Positions 26,119 to 34,962 are shown, counted from the first letter of the stretch. The stretch is 64,000 nt of DNA from Psychrobacillus sp044762745 (GCF_044762745.1 NZ_JBIWEX010000023.1:18542-82541), one strand, 5' to 3'. Translations and numbers: made by a program. The notes: generated from the sequence alone by a model not told the origin.

Positions 26119-27405
26119 CTATTGAATCTTTTTCTGATCAGTAGCTATAAAGTCCTTATGGCTCGAACTCTCTTTTAATTTCTTTTCATCAAAGATTTTA
26201 TTTTTTGCAGGAATTAACCCTTTTGGTCTATATAATGCAAATGCTACTAGTAGTACTCCGAATATAAATTTTTGCATTTTTGCGGGAGATAGAGCTTCTG
26301 GAATAGAAATAACGCCACTAAAGGATAGCTGATTTACCCAAGTCGCTAATTCTGTTAATACTTGCAAATTTAAGATGGTTATAACCGCTGCACCAAGAAT
26401 AACCCCTGGAATACTGCCCATACCACCAAGTACAACCATCACTAAAATGGTAAATGATTCCAATAGGGTGAAACTTGTAGGATCGATAAAAGCTTGCTTT
26501 GCTGCAAATACAACACCCATCATTCCTGAGAACGAAGCACCAAGAGCGAAGGCTAACAATTTCGTTTTTACAAGAGGGATACCCATAGCTTGAGCTGCAA
26601 TTTCATTTTCACGAACCGCTTTCCATGAGCGACCGAGTTTGGAACGTTCCAATCGTAATACCGTAAAAATGGTAAATACTAAGATGACAAGTGTAACGAA
26701 ATAAAATTGGTTCGGAAAGATGAGTGGAATGCCGAATATTTCAGGAGGCGTTACAGATGCTATTCCCATTGCACCACCTGTAATATTGACTGGTTTGTCC
26801 GCGTTGTTAAATAAAATTCGGATGATTTCTCCAAAACCTAAAGTTACAATCGCTAAGTAATCGCCTTTTACCCTAAGTACTGGGATGCCAATAAGAACTC
26901 CAACGATGGCAGCGATAACCCCACCAATGATTAAAAATATCCAGAAACTTTCTCCACCGAGAGGGTAATTTCCAAATGGCATAAAATTTGCAGCTTGTGG
27001 TGTAGCAAAAATGCTATATGAATAGGCACCGACTGCGAAGAAAGCAACGAACCCTAAATCGAGTAATCCCGCCATTCCGACGACAATATTAAGACCTAAT
27101 GCCATGGAAACATAAATTCCTACCATTGTAGCTACATCCATATACGATTGGAAAGCTGGGCCTCCACTCGAAGCAAAAGGTATGAGAATAAATAATAATC
27201 CAATAGCGATGATCCATTTTGTTGCATTCTTCAAATTTATATAATGTAGTATTAACAAAGAAGATAATAATAGTAAAAAGGCGGTGACGGATTTTTGGGA
27301 GAAATACAATGCAGCGGATGAAACCGCAACAAAAACAGTAAATAAGATTACTTGCGACCATTTATATTGTAAAAATTTCGCTAAAATTTCTTTCAACATA
27401 GCCAC
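26119..27405 (-). CDS. livM: Branched-chain amino acid ABC transporter permease LivM
   Basis: 428 residues with about ten membrane segments. The LivM core holds NIVVGMAGLLDLGFVAFFAVGAY, RVKGDYLAIVTLGFGEIIR, and the EAA loop SWKAVRENEIAAQAMGI. An extra hydrophobic N-terminus (about 100 residues) and a hydrophilic tail make it longer than average. The start is a GTG directly after the livH stop codon or the ATG at 27399; neither has an ideal site. Confidence 0.92.
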   Translation of the reverse strand: MAMLKEILAKFLQYKWSQVILFTVFVAVSSAALYFSQKSVTAFLLLLSSLLILHYINLKNATKWIIAIGLLFILIPFASSGGPAFQSYMDVATMVGIYVSMALGLNIVVGMAGLLDLGFVAFFAVGAYSYSIFATPQAANFMPFGNYPLGGESFWIFLIIGGVIAAIVGVLIGIPVLRVKGDYLAIVTLGFGEIIRILFNNADKPVNITGGAMGIASVTPPEIFGIPLIFPNQFYFVTLVILVFTIFTVLRLERSKLGRSWKAVRENEIAAQAMGIPLVKTKLLAFALGASFSGMMGVVFAAKQAFIDPTSFTLLESFTILVMVVLGGMGSIPGVILGAAVITILNLQVLTELATWVNQLSFSGVISIPEALSPAKMQKFIFGVLLVAFALYRPKGLIPAKNKIFDEKKLKESSSHKDFIATDQKKIQ

Positions 27406-28392
27406 CTACACTTTCTCAGCAGAAGGTTTACCCAATAAACCTTCCGGCTTGAAAATAAGCACTAATATTAATATCGAAAATGCAAAAACATCTTTATACT
27501 CTGCTCCAAAGACGCCACCTGTTAGTAACGATAGATTTGCAGATGCAAACATTTCCATTAACCCTAGTAGTATTCCACCAAGCATGGCACCTCGTATATT
27601 ACCGATACCACCTAAAACCGCAGCGATAAATGCCTTCATGCCCAAAATGAATCCGATAAATGGATCGATTGTGCCGTATTGAACAGCGAATAATACGCCT
27701 GTTGCACCACCTAAAGCCGACCCAATAAAGAAAGTAATAGAAATCGTTTTGTTAACATTAATAGACATTAGGGATGCCGTGTCACGGTCTAGTGCTACTG
27801 CCCGCATTGCTGTTCCCCATTTTGTTCTGTTTATAAAGTAATCTAGAGAAATCATTAATATAAATGCCGTAACTAGTACTATTAGGAAGGAAGTTTTAAA
27901 GCTAGCGTCATTAAAAATACTGGATAGGGAAGAGAAACTAATCGTAATTTGATCTCTAAACATAGATGGCCCTGTTACAATATAGTTTCCAGAAGATAGT
28001 TCGGCGATAAAACGAATGACATCTTGTAAGATAAAAGAAATTCCTATTGCTGTAATAAGTGGAATAAGCCTTGGAGCATTTCGAAGGGGGCGATATGCCA
28101 CTCTTTCAATACCCATCCCAAGAAGTCCTGTCAAACAAGCAGTGACAACTAAAACTAAAATAAGTACAATAATTTGTGGAACGGAAGATACCCAACCCAT
28201 TCCCATTAATAAAATAAAGAATGCTGTACCGATAAATGCACCCGTCATAAAAATTTCTCCGTGTGCAAAATTTATTAGCTGTAATATCCCGTAAACCATT
28301 GTATAACCGAGGGCTACAACAGCATACACAGCGCCTAATGCAAGTCCATCAATTAGTACCTGAGGTAAACTTTGTAACATTTCTAGAAGCAT
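27406..28392 (-). CDS. livH: Branched-chain amino acid ABC transporter permease LivH
   Basis: 328 residues, about eight membrane segments, with LQLINFAHGEIFMTGAF and AVALDRDTASLMSINVNKTI (EAA loop). ATG 28392 has TTGGAGGG upstream; the 20 extra codons of the longer frame have no site. It is the second gene, separated from livK by a hairpin at 28425-28455. Confidence 0.93.
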   Translation of the reverse strand: MLLEMLQSLPQVLIDGLALGAVYAVVALGYTMVYGILQLINFAHGEIFMTGAFIGTAFFILLMGMGWVSSVPQIIVLILVLVVTACLTGLLGMGIERVAYRPLRNAPRLIPLITAIGISFILQDVIRFIAELSSGNYIVTGPSMFRDQITISFSSLSSIFNDASFKTSFLIVLVTAFILMISLDYFINRTKWGTAMRAVALDRDTASLMSINVNKTISITFFIGSALGGATGVLFAVQYGTIDPFIGFILGMKAFIAAVLGGIGNIRGAMLGGILLGLMEMFASANLSLLTGGVFGAEYKDVFAFSILILVLIFKPEGLLGKPSAEKV

Positions 28393-28424
28393 AATAACCC
28401 TCCATAATTTTTTTCGGTAAAGAA

Positions 28425-28455
28425 AGAGTGTTGAGAAAAAAAGTCCCAACACTCT
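28425..28455 (-). promoter_or_regulatory. Intercistronic hairpin between livK and livH
   Basis: A 9-bp perfect stem (AGAGTGTTG / CAACACTCT) with a T-rich loop. With no clear T-run after the stem, it looks like an mRNA-stabilising or partial-termination structure that would give more binding protein than permease, common in ABC operons (inference). Confidence 0.55.
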
Positions 28456-28470
28456 ATCAAAATCCCTATA

Positions 28471-29661
28471 CTATTTTCCAACTTCGCCTTCTAGAACACC
28501 TGGATAACTCGCTTCAGTAAATTTGTATAAATAAATTTTTGCGTTCGTGTTATCGCCTATTTCATCAAACGTAACGTTCGTTAATACACCTTCATAGTCC
28601 TTCACGGATCGAACAGCTTCTGCAACTTTTTCTTTAGAAGGTAGTTTTCCGTTATTTTCATTAATAGCCTTTTCGATAGCATGGAGAATTACGCCCATTG
28701 TATCGTAACCATAAACGGAAAAAGCCTCTGCATTTTTATTGAATTTAGCTTTATAATCCGCTACGAACTTTCGACCTGCTTCAGTTGCTGTACTATCGCC
28801 AGCAACAGATGTGATATAGGTGTTTACAACTGCATCACCTGCAATATCAACTAAACCGGAAGCATCCATGCCATCCCCACCCATAATAGGAACATCAATT
28901 CCTTTATCACGAGCTTGTTTGATAATAATTCCACCTTCAGAGTAAATTCCACCAAAATAAATCAAGTCAGGTTTTTTTGTTAAAACTTGATTAATCACAC
29001 CATTAAAGTCTTTTTCCCCAACTGTAATTCCTTCATATCCCACAATTTCGGCACCTGCTTCTTCAGCAGCTACCTTGAATGCATCTGCAATACCTGAGCC
29101 ATAAGCTGTTTTGTCTTGGATTATAAAGATTTTCTTTGCCCCTAAAGTTTCAATAGCATACTTCGCTCCAGCTGGACCTTGTGCATCATCTCTTCCTACA
29201 ATTCGGTTGACTGTTTTTAATCCACGATCAGTTACCGTAACAGCAGTAGTTCCTGGCGATACCATAGCAACATTGTATTTTTCGTACACTTCAGAAGAAG
29301 GGATGGCAACACCAGAATTATAGTGACCAACTATTGCGTAAATCGACTTATCAGCTCCGATTATGTTCGCATTGGATACACCTTTTTTGGGATCTGATTG
29401 ATCATCATAAGATTCAAGCTTTAGTGTATAACCTAGTTCTTTAAACTTTTCTGCCTGTTCTTCTAATTTCATTTGAGCACCTAGCCGAATGGATTCACCA
29501 ATGATTGCTGATCCACCTGATAAAGGTGTTTGTGTAGCAATTTTGATGACATTTGATCCATTTGCCGATTCATCACCTTTAGATTTAGATGAACAAGCCG
29601 CTAACATTCCAATAATCAGCACACCAGTTAAAAGTAAGACAACAGATTTTTTTAATCGCAT
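28471..29661 (-). CDS. livK: Branched-chain amino acid substrate-binding lipoprotein LivK
   Basis: 396 residues: signal MRLKKSVVLLLTGVLII, lipobox LAAC (Cys near 23), then a Peripla_BP_6 fold with TPLSGGSAIIGESIRLGAQ, VGHYNSGVAIPSSEVYEKYN, and VYGYDTMGVILHAIEKA. It captures leucine, isoleucine or valine, or related amino acids, for LivHMGF. A GGGGGGG site precedes the ATG. The leader up to 29911 shows no T-box. Confidence 0.93.
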   Translation of the reverse strand: MRLKKSVVLLLTGVLIIGMLAACSSKSKGDESANGSNVIKIATQTPLSGGSAIIGESIRLGAQMKLEEQAEKFKELGYTLKLESYDDQSDPKKGVSNANIIGADKSIYAIVGHYNSGVAIPSSEVYEKYNVAMVSPGTTAVTVTDRGLKTVNRIVGRDDAQGPAGAKYAIETLGAKKIFIIQDKTAYGSGIADAFKVAAEEAGAEIVGYEGITVGEKDFNGVINQVLTKKPDLIYFGGIYSEGGIIIKQARDKGIDVPIMGGDGMDASGLVDIAGDAVVNTYITSVAGDSTATEAGRKFVADYKAKFNKNAEAFSVYGYDTMGVILHAIEKAINENNGKLPSKEKVAEAVRSVKDYEGVLTNVTFDEIGDNTNAKIYLYKFTEASYPGVLEGEVGK

Positions 29662-29911
29662 ATTTTCCCCCCCTATTTTTTTAGCACTAGTTTAGCTACT
29701 AGATTTAGTATATTAATTTATAATTTTAAAATTACTAAAAAACAGAAAAAATATTAGTTATTCTAACATCCTATTGATTTTTAGTTCCTTTGGCATATAT
29801 ATTCCAATTAGTAAATCAAGTGATACCGAGTTCCAATTCGTTAAGTGTACGGATTCATGAAGAATAAAAACCTCTATATAGAGCAAATTAATCTCTAGGA
29901 GGTGATGATCA

Positions 29912-30082
29912 ATGAGTAAAAATAATAATCAGACAATGAATGTTAGAACGCATAATAGTTTCGAACTTTATAAAAATCCTACAAATAATCCTGACGAGGA
30001 ATTTGCTGAGGAATTTATTGCAATATCAAAAAACAAAGTAACGAAAGAACTTAATAAAAATAAACCTAAAAAAAGGGATTAA
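29912..30082 (+). CDS. Small hydrophilic protein (56 aa), possible spore protein
   Basis: 56 residues beginning MSKNNNQTMNVRTHNSFELY, preceded by a near-perfect AGGAGGTGATGATC site 8 bases from the ATG. Rich in N, K and E, no cysteine, no hydrophobic segment; it contains the motif DEEFAEEF. The nearby minus-strand gene at 31151 shares the EEFAEE motif. The composition is that of small acid-soluble spore proteins, but I cannot name a family. Confidence 0.6.
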   Translation: MSKNNNQTMNVRTHNSFELYKNPTNNPDEEFAEEFIAISKNKVTKELNKNKPKKRD

Positions 30083-30133
30083 ACCAGTACATGAAAGGTG
30101 AGTGTATTAATGCTCACCTCTCAGTATTAAATA

Positions 30134-30909
30134 GTAAATGAAGCGCAGGCAGTGGAAACTGGAAAAACCAATACAATAACGATTGAAAGATTATATCAAA
30201 CAAACAAGATTGTCATTAGTGGGAATCTTCCCGATAAAACGAAAAAGAATGGGTGACTGTCCAACATCCAACGACACATACATTGACAATGTTTCAAGCA
30301 GTTTTAGCAGAAGCAGGAATCGAGTATACAAAAGAAAAAGTATTTCAAGCCGCAACACCAAATAGTGCTACTTTTTGTAATGAAGCAATCGACGACACTG
30401 GAGCAACTGTTAATCCCTTATATGAAACTTAGTAATAATGGCATTGCGGATATTTTAGTAAAAACAATGGGGAACGTGAAAACGGTAATACAAAGGCCAG
30501 ATTGAAAGTGATAAAAGAATATGGAAATTCTATTAACTTAAATATGGCAGATTGGCAATTTGAAGATGGTTCTGGAATGTCTCATAAAAATAGTGTTTCG
30601 AGTTTATGAGTGAGCGAATTGTTATTTAAAGTCCAGGGCGAAGATTGGTTTACTACCTATTTTACTAGTTTACTAGAAGCTGCAAATGCGGATCGAATGG
30701 TAGGAGGTACTTTAAGAAATCGATTAAACGTTCCACTAACAGCAAGTAAAGTCCATGCAAAAACAGGTTCATTAACTGGTGTTACACTTAGTGGTTATTT
30801 AGAAGCAAGCAGCGGGCAATCGTACATCTTTAGTGTGTTAGTACAAAATAAATCTGGTACATCCACAGTAATTGATGAGATTGTGAAAGAAATAGCGGAA
30901 GAATTGTAG
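30134..30909 (+). pseudogene. Degraded D-alanyl-D-alanine carboxypeptidase (PBP4/DacB, peptidase S13)
   Basis: The remains of the C-terminal two thirds of a PBP4-type enzyme, spread over several frames. Recognisable pieces are the SxN motif in LSNNGIADILVKTMG (about 30430), DGSGMSHKNSVS (about 30570), and the KTG motif in HAKTGSLTGVTLSGY (about 30757-30800). At least two internal stops and frame changes interrupt it, and the N-terminal SxxK part is missing. The last 99 codons (30610-30909) are still open. It once trimmed or cut peptidoglycan cross-links. Confidence 0.85.
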
Positions 30910-31055
30910 GGATTTGAGTTACTACTTCTATTGTTCATCATCTAAGGGAAGAGTAACATGTTAGCTGACACCGGCACCACGATCAGAGTTATGCAATTGA
31001 AAGAATCATAATATGTTTTTTTAGAAGATAGCTTTGTATATATAATAGTAGCAAT

Positions 31056-31120
31056 AACGCTCAGATAAATCGAATTGGAAAATTATCCATATCCATAAAT
31101 TCGATTTGTCTGAGCGTGTT
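31056..31120. terminator. 21-bp inverted repeat, probable bidirectional terminator
   Basis: AACGCTCAGATAAATCGAATT pairs with its near-perfect complement at 31098-31120 around a 21-base loop. It sits between the pseudogene and the minus-strand small gene at 31151, and is placed to end both. Confidence 0.7.
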
Positions 31121-31150
31121 TTAATAATGGAGTTCCATCTATTTAATATA

Positions 31151-31291
31151 TTATCTATTCTGCCCGTTATTTTGTTGTGCGTTATTTCGTTTAGCTTGAT
31201 TTAAATTATGTTCTTCTGCAAATTCTTCACGCGTGTCTTTTCTTGAATTGGGTTCTTTTTTCTTAAAGTTTGGTTTATTTTTCTTTGTCAT
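31151..31291 (-). CDS. Small hydrophilic SASP-like protein (46 aa)
   Basis: 46 residues, opening MTKKNKPNFKKKEPNSRKD and ending in an N/Q-rich tail, with a perfect GGAGGTGA site 7 bases upstream of the ATG. The stretch TREEFAEEHNLNQAKRN loosely resembles the EFASETNAQQVRKQN repeat of gamma-type SASPs. No cysteine, tryptophan or hydrophobic segment. Probably a minor spore protein; the family is uncertain. Confidence 0.65.
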   Translation of the reverse strand: MTKKNKPNFKKKEPNSRKDTREEFAEEHNLNQAKRNNAQQNNGQNR

Positions 31292-31330
31292 GGTATCGTC
31301 ACCTCCTAGAGTTTAATGTGCTCAGTACGG

Positions 31331-31380
31331 ATGGTCTTATTCAAAATGATTAGTTCTTTGCAATTTTTTAATGAAATTGG
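31331..31380 (+). repeat. 50-bp direct repeat R2, copy 1
   Basis: Matches 34813-34862 at 46 of 50 positions. Read from its ATG it encodes MVLFKMISSLQFFNE; the reading stays open for 62 codons in the region but has no ribosome site. The rest of 31292-31653 shows no gene. Confidence 0.85.
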
Positions 31381-31653
31381 GAATGCGTTCTTAAATTCAT
31401 TCGCCACTTTTGTTAGATTTCGGTGGTTAGGGCAGACTGGAAAAAAACGAAAAAGTAAATACTATCAAAAAATAGATGGAGTCAAATTAAGTAATTGCTT
31501 TTAAATATATAGCTATAAATGGAAGCTATATGGAAAGAGAAATCGAGCCCATTACCTTGCTTTGCGATAAATATTACATATACGACATAATGGTAGCGGA
31601 TTAAATGTGATAATGTATGTACATGAAATAATTTTGATAAATGAGGGATGATC

Positions 31654-32283
31654 ATGTCAGTTGTGAACCTGTTAGCTTCTCAACTAAGTCGAAATGATGA
31701 AGTACCAAATATTGAGTTGGCACGTGAATTAGTTAATGAAGAAAATCATACAGCAATAGAAGAAATAATTGAAAACCTATCAAGCAAAGATAAAAAGATT
31801 CAATACGATTGTATTAAAGTAGCGTACGAAATTGGACAAGTTAAACCAGAACTCATAAGTAAGTATGCTCATACTTTTATAAAGTTGCTAAAAAGCCGTA
31901 ATAATCGTTTGGTCTGGGGCGGGATGACGGCATTAGCAACGATTGCTGAGTTAGCATCAGAAATCATTATGGCTCATCTTGATACATTAAAAAGTGCCAT
32001 GAAAATTGGTTCAATTATTACAACTGATAAAGGTGTTCTAACTCTTGCGAAGCTAGCAGCCGTCAGTAAGGAAAACAATGATGTGATTTTTCCGTTCTTA
32101 CTCCAACACCTTGAGGATTGCAGAACAAAGGAAATTCCTCAGCACTCGGAAAGCACGCTTTTAGCCGTAACATATGAAAATAAAGAGGAATTTTTGAATG
32201 TGTTACGAAAAAGAGAAAAATACCTAACAGCTCCTCAACTAAAAAGAATCAAAAAGATCTATAAAATATTAGAAGCAAATTAA
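31654..32283 (+). CDS. HEAT-repeat-like helical protein
   Basis: A 209-residue all-helical protein. Alternating segments such as DKKIQYDCIKVAYEIGQVKPELI and NNRLVWGGMTALATIAELASE look like HEAT/ARM-type pairs, a protein-interaction scaffold. No catalytic motif or membrane segment. ATG 31654 is favoured by GAGGG six bases upstream; ATG 31648 touches it. It stands alone; no partner is evident. Confidence 0.75.
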   Translation: MSVVNLLASQLSRNDEVPNIELARELVNEENHTAIEEIIENLSSKDKKIQYDCIKVAYEIGQVKPELISKYAHTFIKLLKSRNNRLVWGGMTALATIAELASEIIMAHLDTLKSAMKIGSIITTDKGVLTLAKLAAVSKENNDVIFPFLLQHLEDCRTKEIPQHSESTLLAVTYENKEEFLNVLRKREKYLTAPQLKRIKKIYKILEAN

Positions 32284-32400
32284 GTATATTTTGAGGTGAT
32301 AGTAAGAAAGAAAAAAATGCCAAAGTTGTGCCATGCCATTAAAAAATATTGAAAATCGTGGTGAATAATAAGTAAGTGAGGTTTTAAAATTTACAAAGGT

Positions 32401-32434
32401 GCACCTTATTGAAATTTACTATAAGGTGCTTTTC
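32401..32434. terminator. Hairpin between convergent genes
   Basis: GCACCTTAT / ATAAGGTGC with an 11-base loop, followed by TTTT on the plus strand. Confidence 0.6.
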
Positions 32435-32449
32435 AAAATGAAAACAAAG

Positions 32450-32926
32450 CTATTGTGTTTTAAGTCGTTTACTAGCTGAATTTCGTTCTACAGTAACGGG
32501 AATATGGTTCAATGCCTTTCCTAAGCCATAGTGAGGCATATTGGCATAAATAGATTCATAATTCCCCTTACTTATTTGAAAAGTTTCATGATAAATTCCA
32601 ACCGCATCATTGTTACCTACTTTTTGGTTGAAATTTTTCCAAGCCGTAAGATGTTTTTCATTTTTAGAATAAGCAAGAAGATATTCAGTTGAACGCCAAT
32701 ATTGGATCATGGTAGTGGTTCGAAGCCCAAAGTAGCTTTCCATCGATAAAAATCCTAGTTCCTCTTTATGCATATAAAGCTCCTTAATCATCCCAGGCAT
32801 GGCGTTAAAAACGGGTAACCACTTATGGATTGCAAGTCGCTTGTTCACCCTCATGCCAATTATGAAAACGACAATATCCTCCGTATTATCAACCGTGTAA
32901 CGCCCAGTAAAAATTTGTTTGGCCAT
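32450..32926 (-). CDS. DUF4188 domain protein (monooxygenase-like)
   Basis: A 158-residue protein of the DUF4188 family (recognised from FTGRYTVDNTEDIVVFIIGMRVNK, QYWRSTEYLLAYSKNEKHLTAW and GIYHETF). The family has a dimeric alpha/beta-barrel look shared with haem-dependent dehydratases and monooxygenases; no activity is proven. Two adjacent ATGs exist; the second has better spacing from AGGGGGA. It lies 11 bp or less after the PadR regulator stop on the same strand, so the two form an operon. Confidence 0.8.
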   Translation of the reverse strand: MAKQIFTGRYTVDNTEDIVVFIIGMRVNKRLAIHKWLPVFNAMPGMIKELYMHKEELGFLSMESYFGLRTTTMIQYWRSTEYLLAYSKNEKHLTAWKNFNQKVGNNDAVGIYHETFQISKGNYESIYANMPHYGLGKALNHIPVTVERNSASKRLKTQ

Positions 32927-32937
32927 CATTAATCCCC

Positions 32938-33489
32938 CTAAGAAAGTTTATCAAGAGTAAAATCGCACCATTCGATTGCAGCTTTTGTGGTTCTTTTTCC
33001 ATAATCTAATGTAAACAACCAATACATTGAATCCTCACTGTTATCTTTGTAATTGCTAATTGCCTGTTCAATAGAAACATAGGTATTATAACGTCCTTCA
33101 AGCTCTTGCTTATAATTCTGTAGAAGTAATACCTTACTTTCTCTCGCTTGATAGCGACCAAAAAATAGTTTAAGTAAAATTTCATTCCGCTCAATTGGTA
33201 ATTGTTTAATTGGCTGCTCCAACCAACTTTTTAGTACTTCCATTCCTTTTGAAGTAAGCAAGTACTCATTTTTAACTGGTCTTCCCGGGCTAGATAAAGT
33301 ACGAACTTCCGCTAATTCCTCTTGGACAATTAGTTTGAGAGTTGGATATATTTGTCCATAACTAATTTTCCAAAAATGATTTAAACTTTGATCAATGAAC
33401 TGCTTAATGTCGTAACCCGATTTACATTCAGTAGTTAATATTCCTAGTATTGCATAGGTTGTATCGTTATAATTTTTCAGTATTTTCAC
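32938..33489 (-). CDS. PadR-family transcriptional regulator
   Basis: 183 residues: winged helix (GYDIKQFI, HFWKISYGQIYPTLKLIVQEELAE, LTSKGMEVLKSWL) plus a C-terminal PadR/AphA-type helical dimerisation arm. PadR proteins respond to phenolic acids or drugs and repress neighbouring genes. The start is set at GTG 33489 (VKILKNYNDTTYAIL) because the ATG at 33513 falls inside the candidate operator and has no site; both are imperfect. It is the first gene of the operon with the DUF4188 gene, which it presumably represses. Confidence 0.85.
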   Translation of the reverse strand: MKILKNYNDTTYAILGILTTECKSGYDIKQFIDQSLNHFWKISYGQIYPTLKLIVQEELAEVRTLSSPGRPVKNEYLLTSKGMEVLKSWLEQPIKQLPIERNEILLKLFFGRYQARESKVLLLQNYKQELEGRYNTYVSIEQAISNYKDNSEDSMYWLFTLDYGKRTTKAAIEWCDFTLDKLS

Positions 33490-33504
33490 GCCTATCCAAA
33501 AGAT

Positions 33505-33523
33505 ATATATCATTTAGATATAT
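33505..33523. promoter_or_regulatory. Candidate PadR operator
   Basis: ATATATC-ATTTA-GATATAT is a perfect 7-bp dyad just upstream of the PadR gene, the expected place for autorepression. AT-rich composition makes chance dyads more likely. Confidence 0.45.
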
Positions 33524-33601
33524 GGTAAAGGATGTAAGAGAGGAATGCAAGCGGAATTTTCTGAATAGGTAAAAATAATGTGGTTTTAGAGGGAAATACA
33601 A

Positions 33602-33642
33602 GACCTCATTTAGATAAGCTGCGGGAACCCTATCATAAGTAA
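33602..33642. repeat. Dispersed repeat R1, copy 1
   Basis: CCTCATTTAGATAAGCTGCGG...AACCCTATCATAAGTAA. It matches copies at 34576, 43867, 45350, 45503 and 61573 in part. In one frame several copies read P-H-L-D followed by R and a nearby stop, so this may be the tail of a lost mobile gene. Confidence 0.6.
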
Positions 33643-33684
33643 ATAGTTCATTTCTTACAACTAAATAGGTTTTATCTACAAATA

Positions 33685-33737
33685 GAAAAGCTGACTTGGC
33701 TATATGATATTGATATTGCCTTCGTCAGCTTTTCCGT
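33685..33737. terminator. Orphan hairpin
   Basis: GAAAAGCTGAC and its exact complement around a 28-base loop, with no gene upstream on the plus strand; probably a leftover terminator. Nothing else coding is visible in 33524-33885. Confidence 0.45.
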
Positions 33738-33885
33738 TGTTAAAACGAAGACTCCATGATTCTCCTTTAATAAGAAAATGAAAGATATGATTATCGATGA
33801 CATTTTGGAAAATATAGATTATAAATTCTGTCCAAATTTAATGTTATATTAATAAAAAAATATGATAAAAGAAAGAGGAGCGGTT

Positions 33886-34521
33886 ATGAAAAAGGAATGG
33901 ATTTTACGCTGGTCTTTTTTTATTTTTGGATTAATGGTACTAGCATTTGGCATATCTTTAACAATTGAAGGAAAACATTTAGGAATTGGACCATGGGATG
34001 TTTTTCATTATGGTCTATTCACTAAATTTGGCTTTACTATTGGAATTTGGTCGATAATAAGTGGATTTTTACTTTTGATGATTGGTTCAATTTTCAATAA
34101 GGCATGGCCAAAAATAGGGGCTTTTCTAAATATGTTGTTTCTAGGATTATTTATTGATCTTTTTAATTTGATTTTACCTAGCATTGATAGTTTAGTAGGA
34201 GCAACTATTGCCTTTATCATAGGTGTCGTGTTAATTGGGTACGGTATTGGGTTATATGTTTCTGCTGATTTTGGAGCAGGTCCTAGAGACAGCTTTATGT
34301 TATTAATCGTTGAAAGAACGGGTTGGGGTATTCCGTTGGTTAGAAATGGGATTGAAGTACTCGTTTTTCTTCTTGGTTGGATATTAGGGGGGCCTGTTGG
34401 AATTGGAACAGTGATTATTGCGTTTGGATTAGGTCCAATTTTAGGATTTTCTATTCCTCAATGTAAGAAACTGATGGCATTTTTCCTCGGTCAAAAGGAT
34501 CGCCTGTTAACGCATATGTAG
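33886..34521 (+). CDS. YczE/YitT-like integral membrane protein
   Basis: A 211-residue protein with about five membrane segments and the YczE-family motifs GPWDVFHYG and ADFGAGPRDSFML plus a third related GGPVGIGT loop. Family members are membrane proteins of unclear function (B. subtilis YczE affects surfactin production). ATG 33886 has GAGGAG 5 bases upstream; the longer frame to 33862 does not. It is monocistronic. Confidence 0.82.
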   Translation: MKKEWILRWSFFIFGLMVLAFGISLTIEGKHLGIGPWDVFHYGLFTKFGFTIGIWSIISGFLLLMIGSIFNKAWPKIGAFLNMLFLGLFIDLFNLILPSIDSLVGATIAFIIGVVLIGYGIGLYVSADFGAGPRDSFMLLIVERTGWGIPLVRNGIEVLVFLLGWILGGPVGIGTVIIAFGLGPILGFSIPQCKKLMAFFLGQKDRLLTHM

Positions 34522-34523
34522 AC

Positions 34524-34560
34524 AAAATAAATAAATAAATAAATAAATAAACAAACAAAT
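34524..34560. repeat. Simple-sequence tract (AAAT)n then (AAAC)n
   Basis: About seven AAAT units followed by two to three AAAC units directly after the YczE-like gene. Confidence 0.9.
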
Positions 34561-34575
34561 ACGATGTATTGGAGA

Positions 34576-34617
34576 AACCTCATTTAGATATGCTACGGAG
34601 AACCGTATCATAAGTAA
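34576..34617. repeat. Dispersed repeat R1, copy 2
   Basis: AACCTCATTTAGATATGC..CGGAGAACCGTATCATAAGTAA; closest to the copy at 33602 and to 61573. Confidence 0.6.
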
Positions 34618-34711
34618 TTAGACATTATACGTTAATCTCCAAATTTCAAGTGGTGGTAAATGGATTAGTGAATTTTTTATAAACGTTTATTAATTATTCA
34701 TATCTTTTAAA

Positions 34712-34755
34712 AAAAGGTTATCAAAGCGGCTACTACGCCACTCTGATAACCTTTT
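34712..34755 (+). terminator. Terminator-like hairpin
   Basis: AAAAGGTTATCA / TGATAACCTTTT with a 20-base loop. The GATAACCTTTTCTCATTTCTT end is repeated at about 46090, so it belongs to another dispersed family. Confidence 0.6.
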
Positions 34756-34812
34756 CTCATTTCTTCATATGTCTAATCTACTCCTCATCCGGAGTAACAA
34801 ACAACAATATAG

Positions 34813-34862
34813 ATGGTCTTATTCAAATTGATTAGTTCTTTGCAATCCTTTAATGAAACTGG
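34813..34862 (+). repeat. 50-bp direct repeat R2, copy 2
   Basis: 46 of 50 bases match 31331-31380, in the same orientation. It lies in front of the lipoprotein gene and is in frame with it, but the strong ribosome site is later. Confidence 0.85.
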
Positions 34863-34962
34863 AAACCTAAGTAAAAAAGATAAAGAAATGATCGAATATA
34901 AGCAATTTTCACTCGGAGGGATGTTAAAGTATTGTATGATTTTCAGAGAGGAGGCTTTAAAA

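Noticed and set aside
31316..31504. 62-codon plus-strand frame
   Set aside because: No ribosome site; it opens only because R2 happens to be open in that frame.
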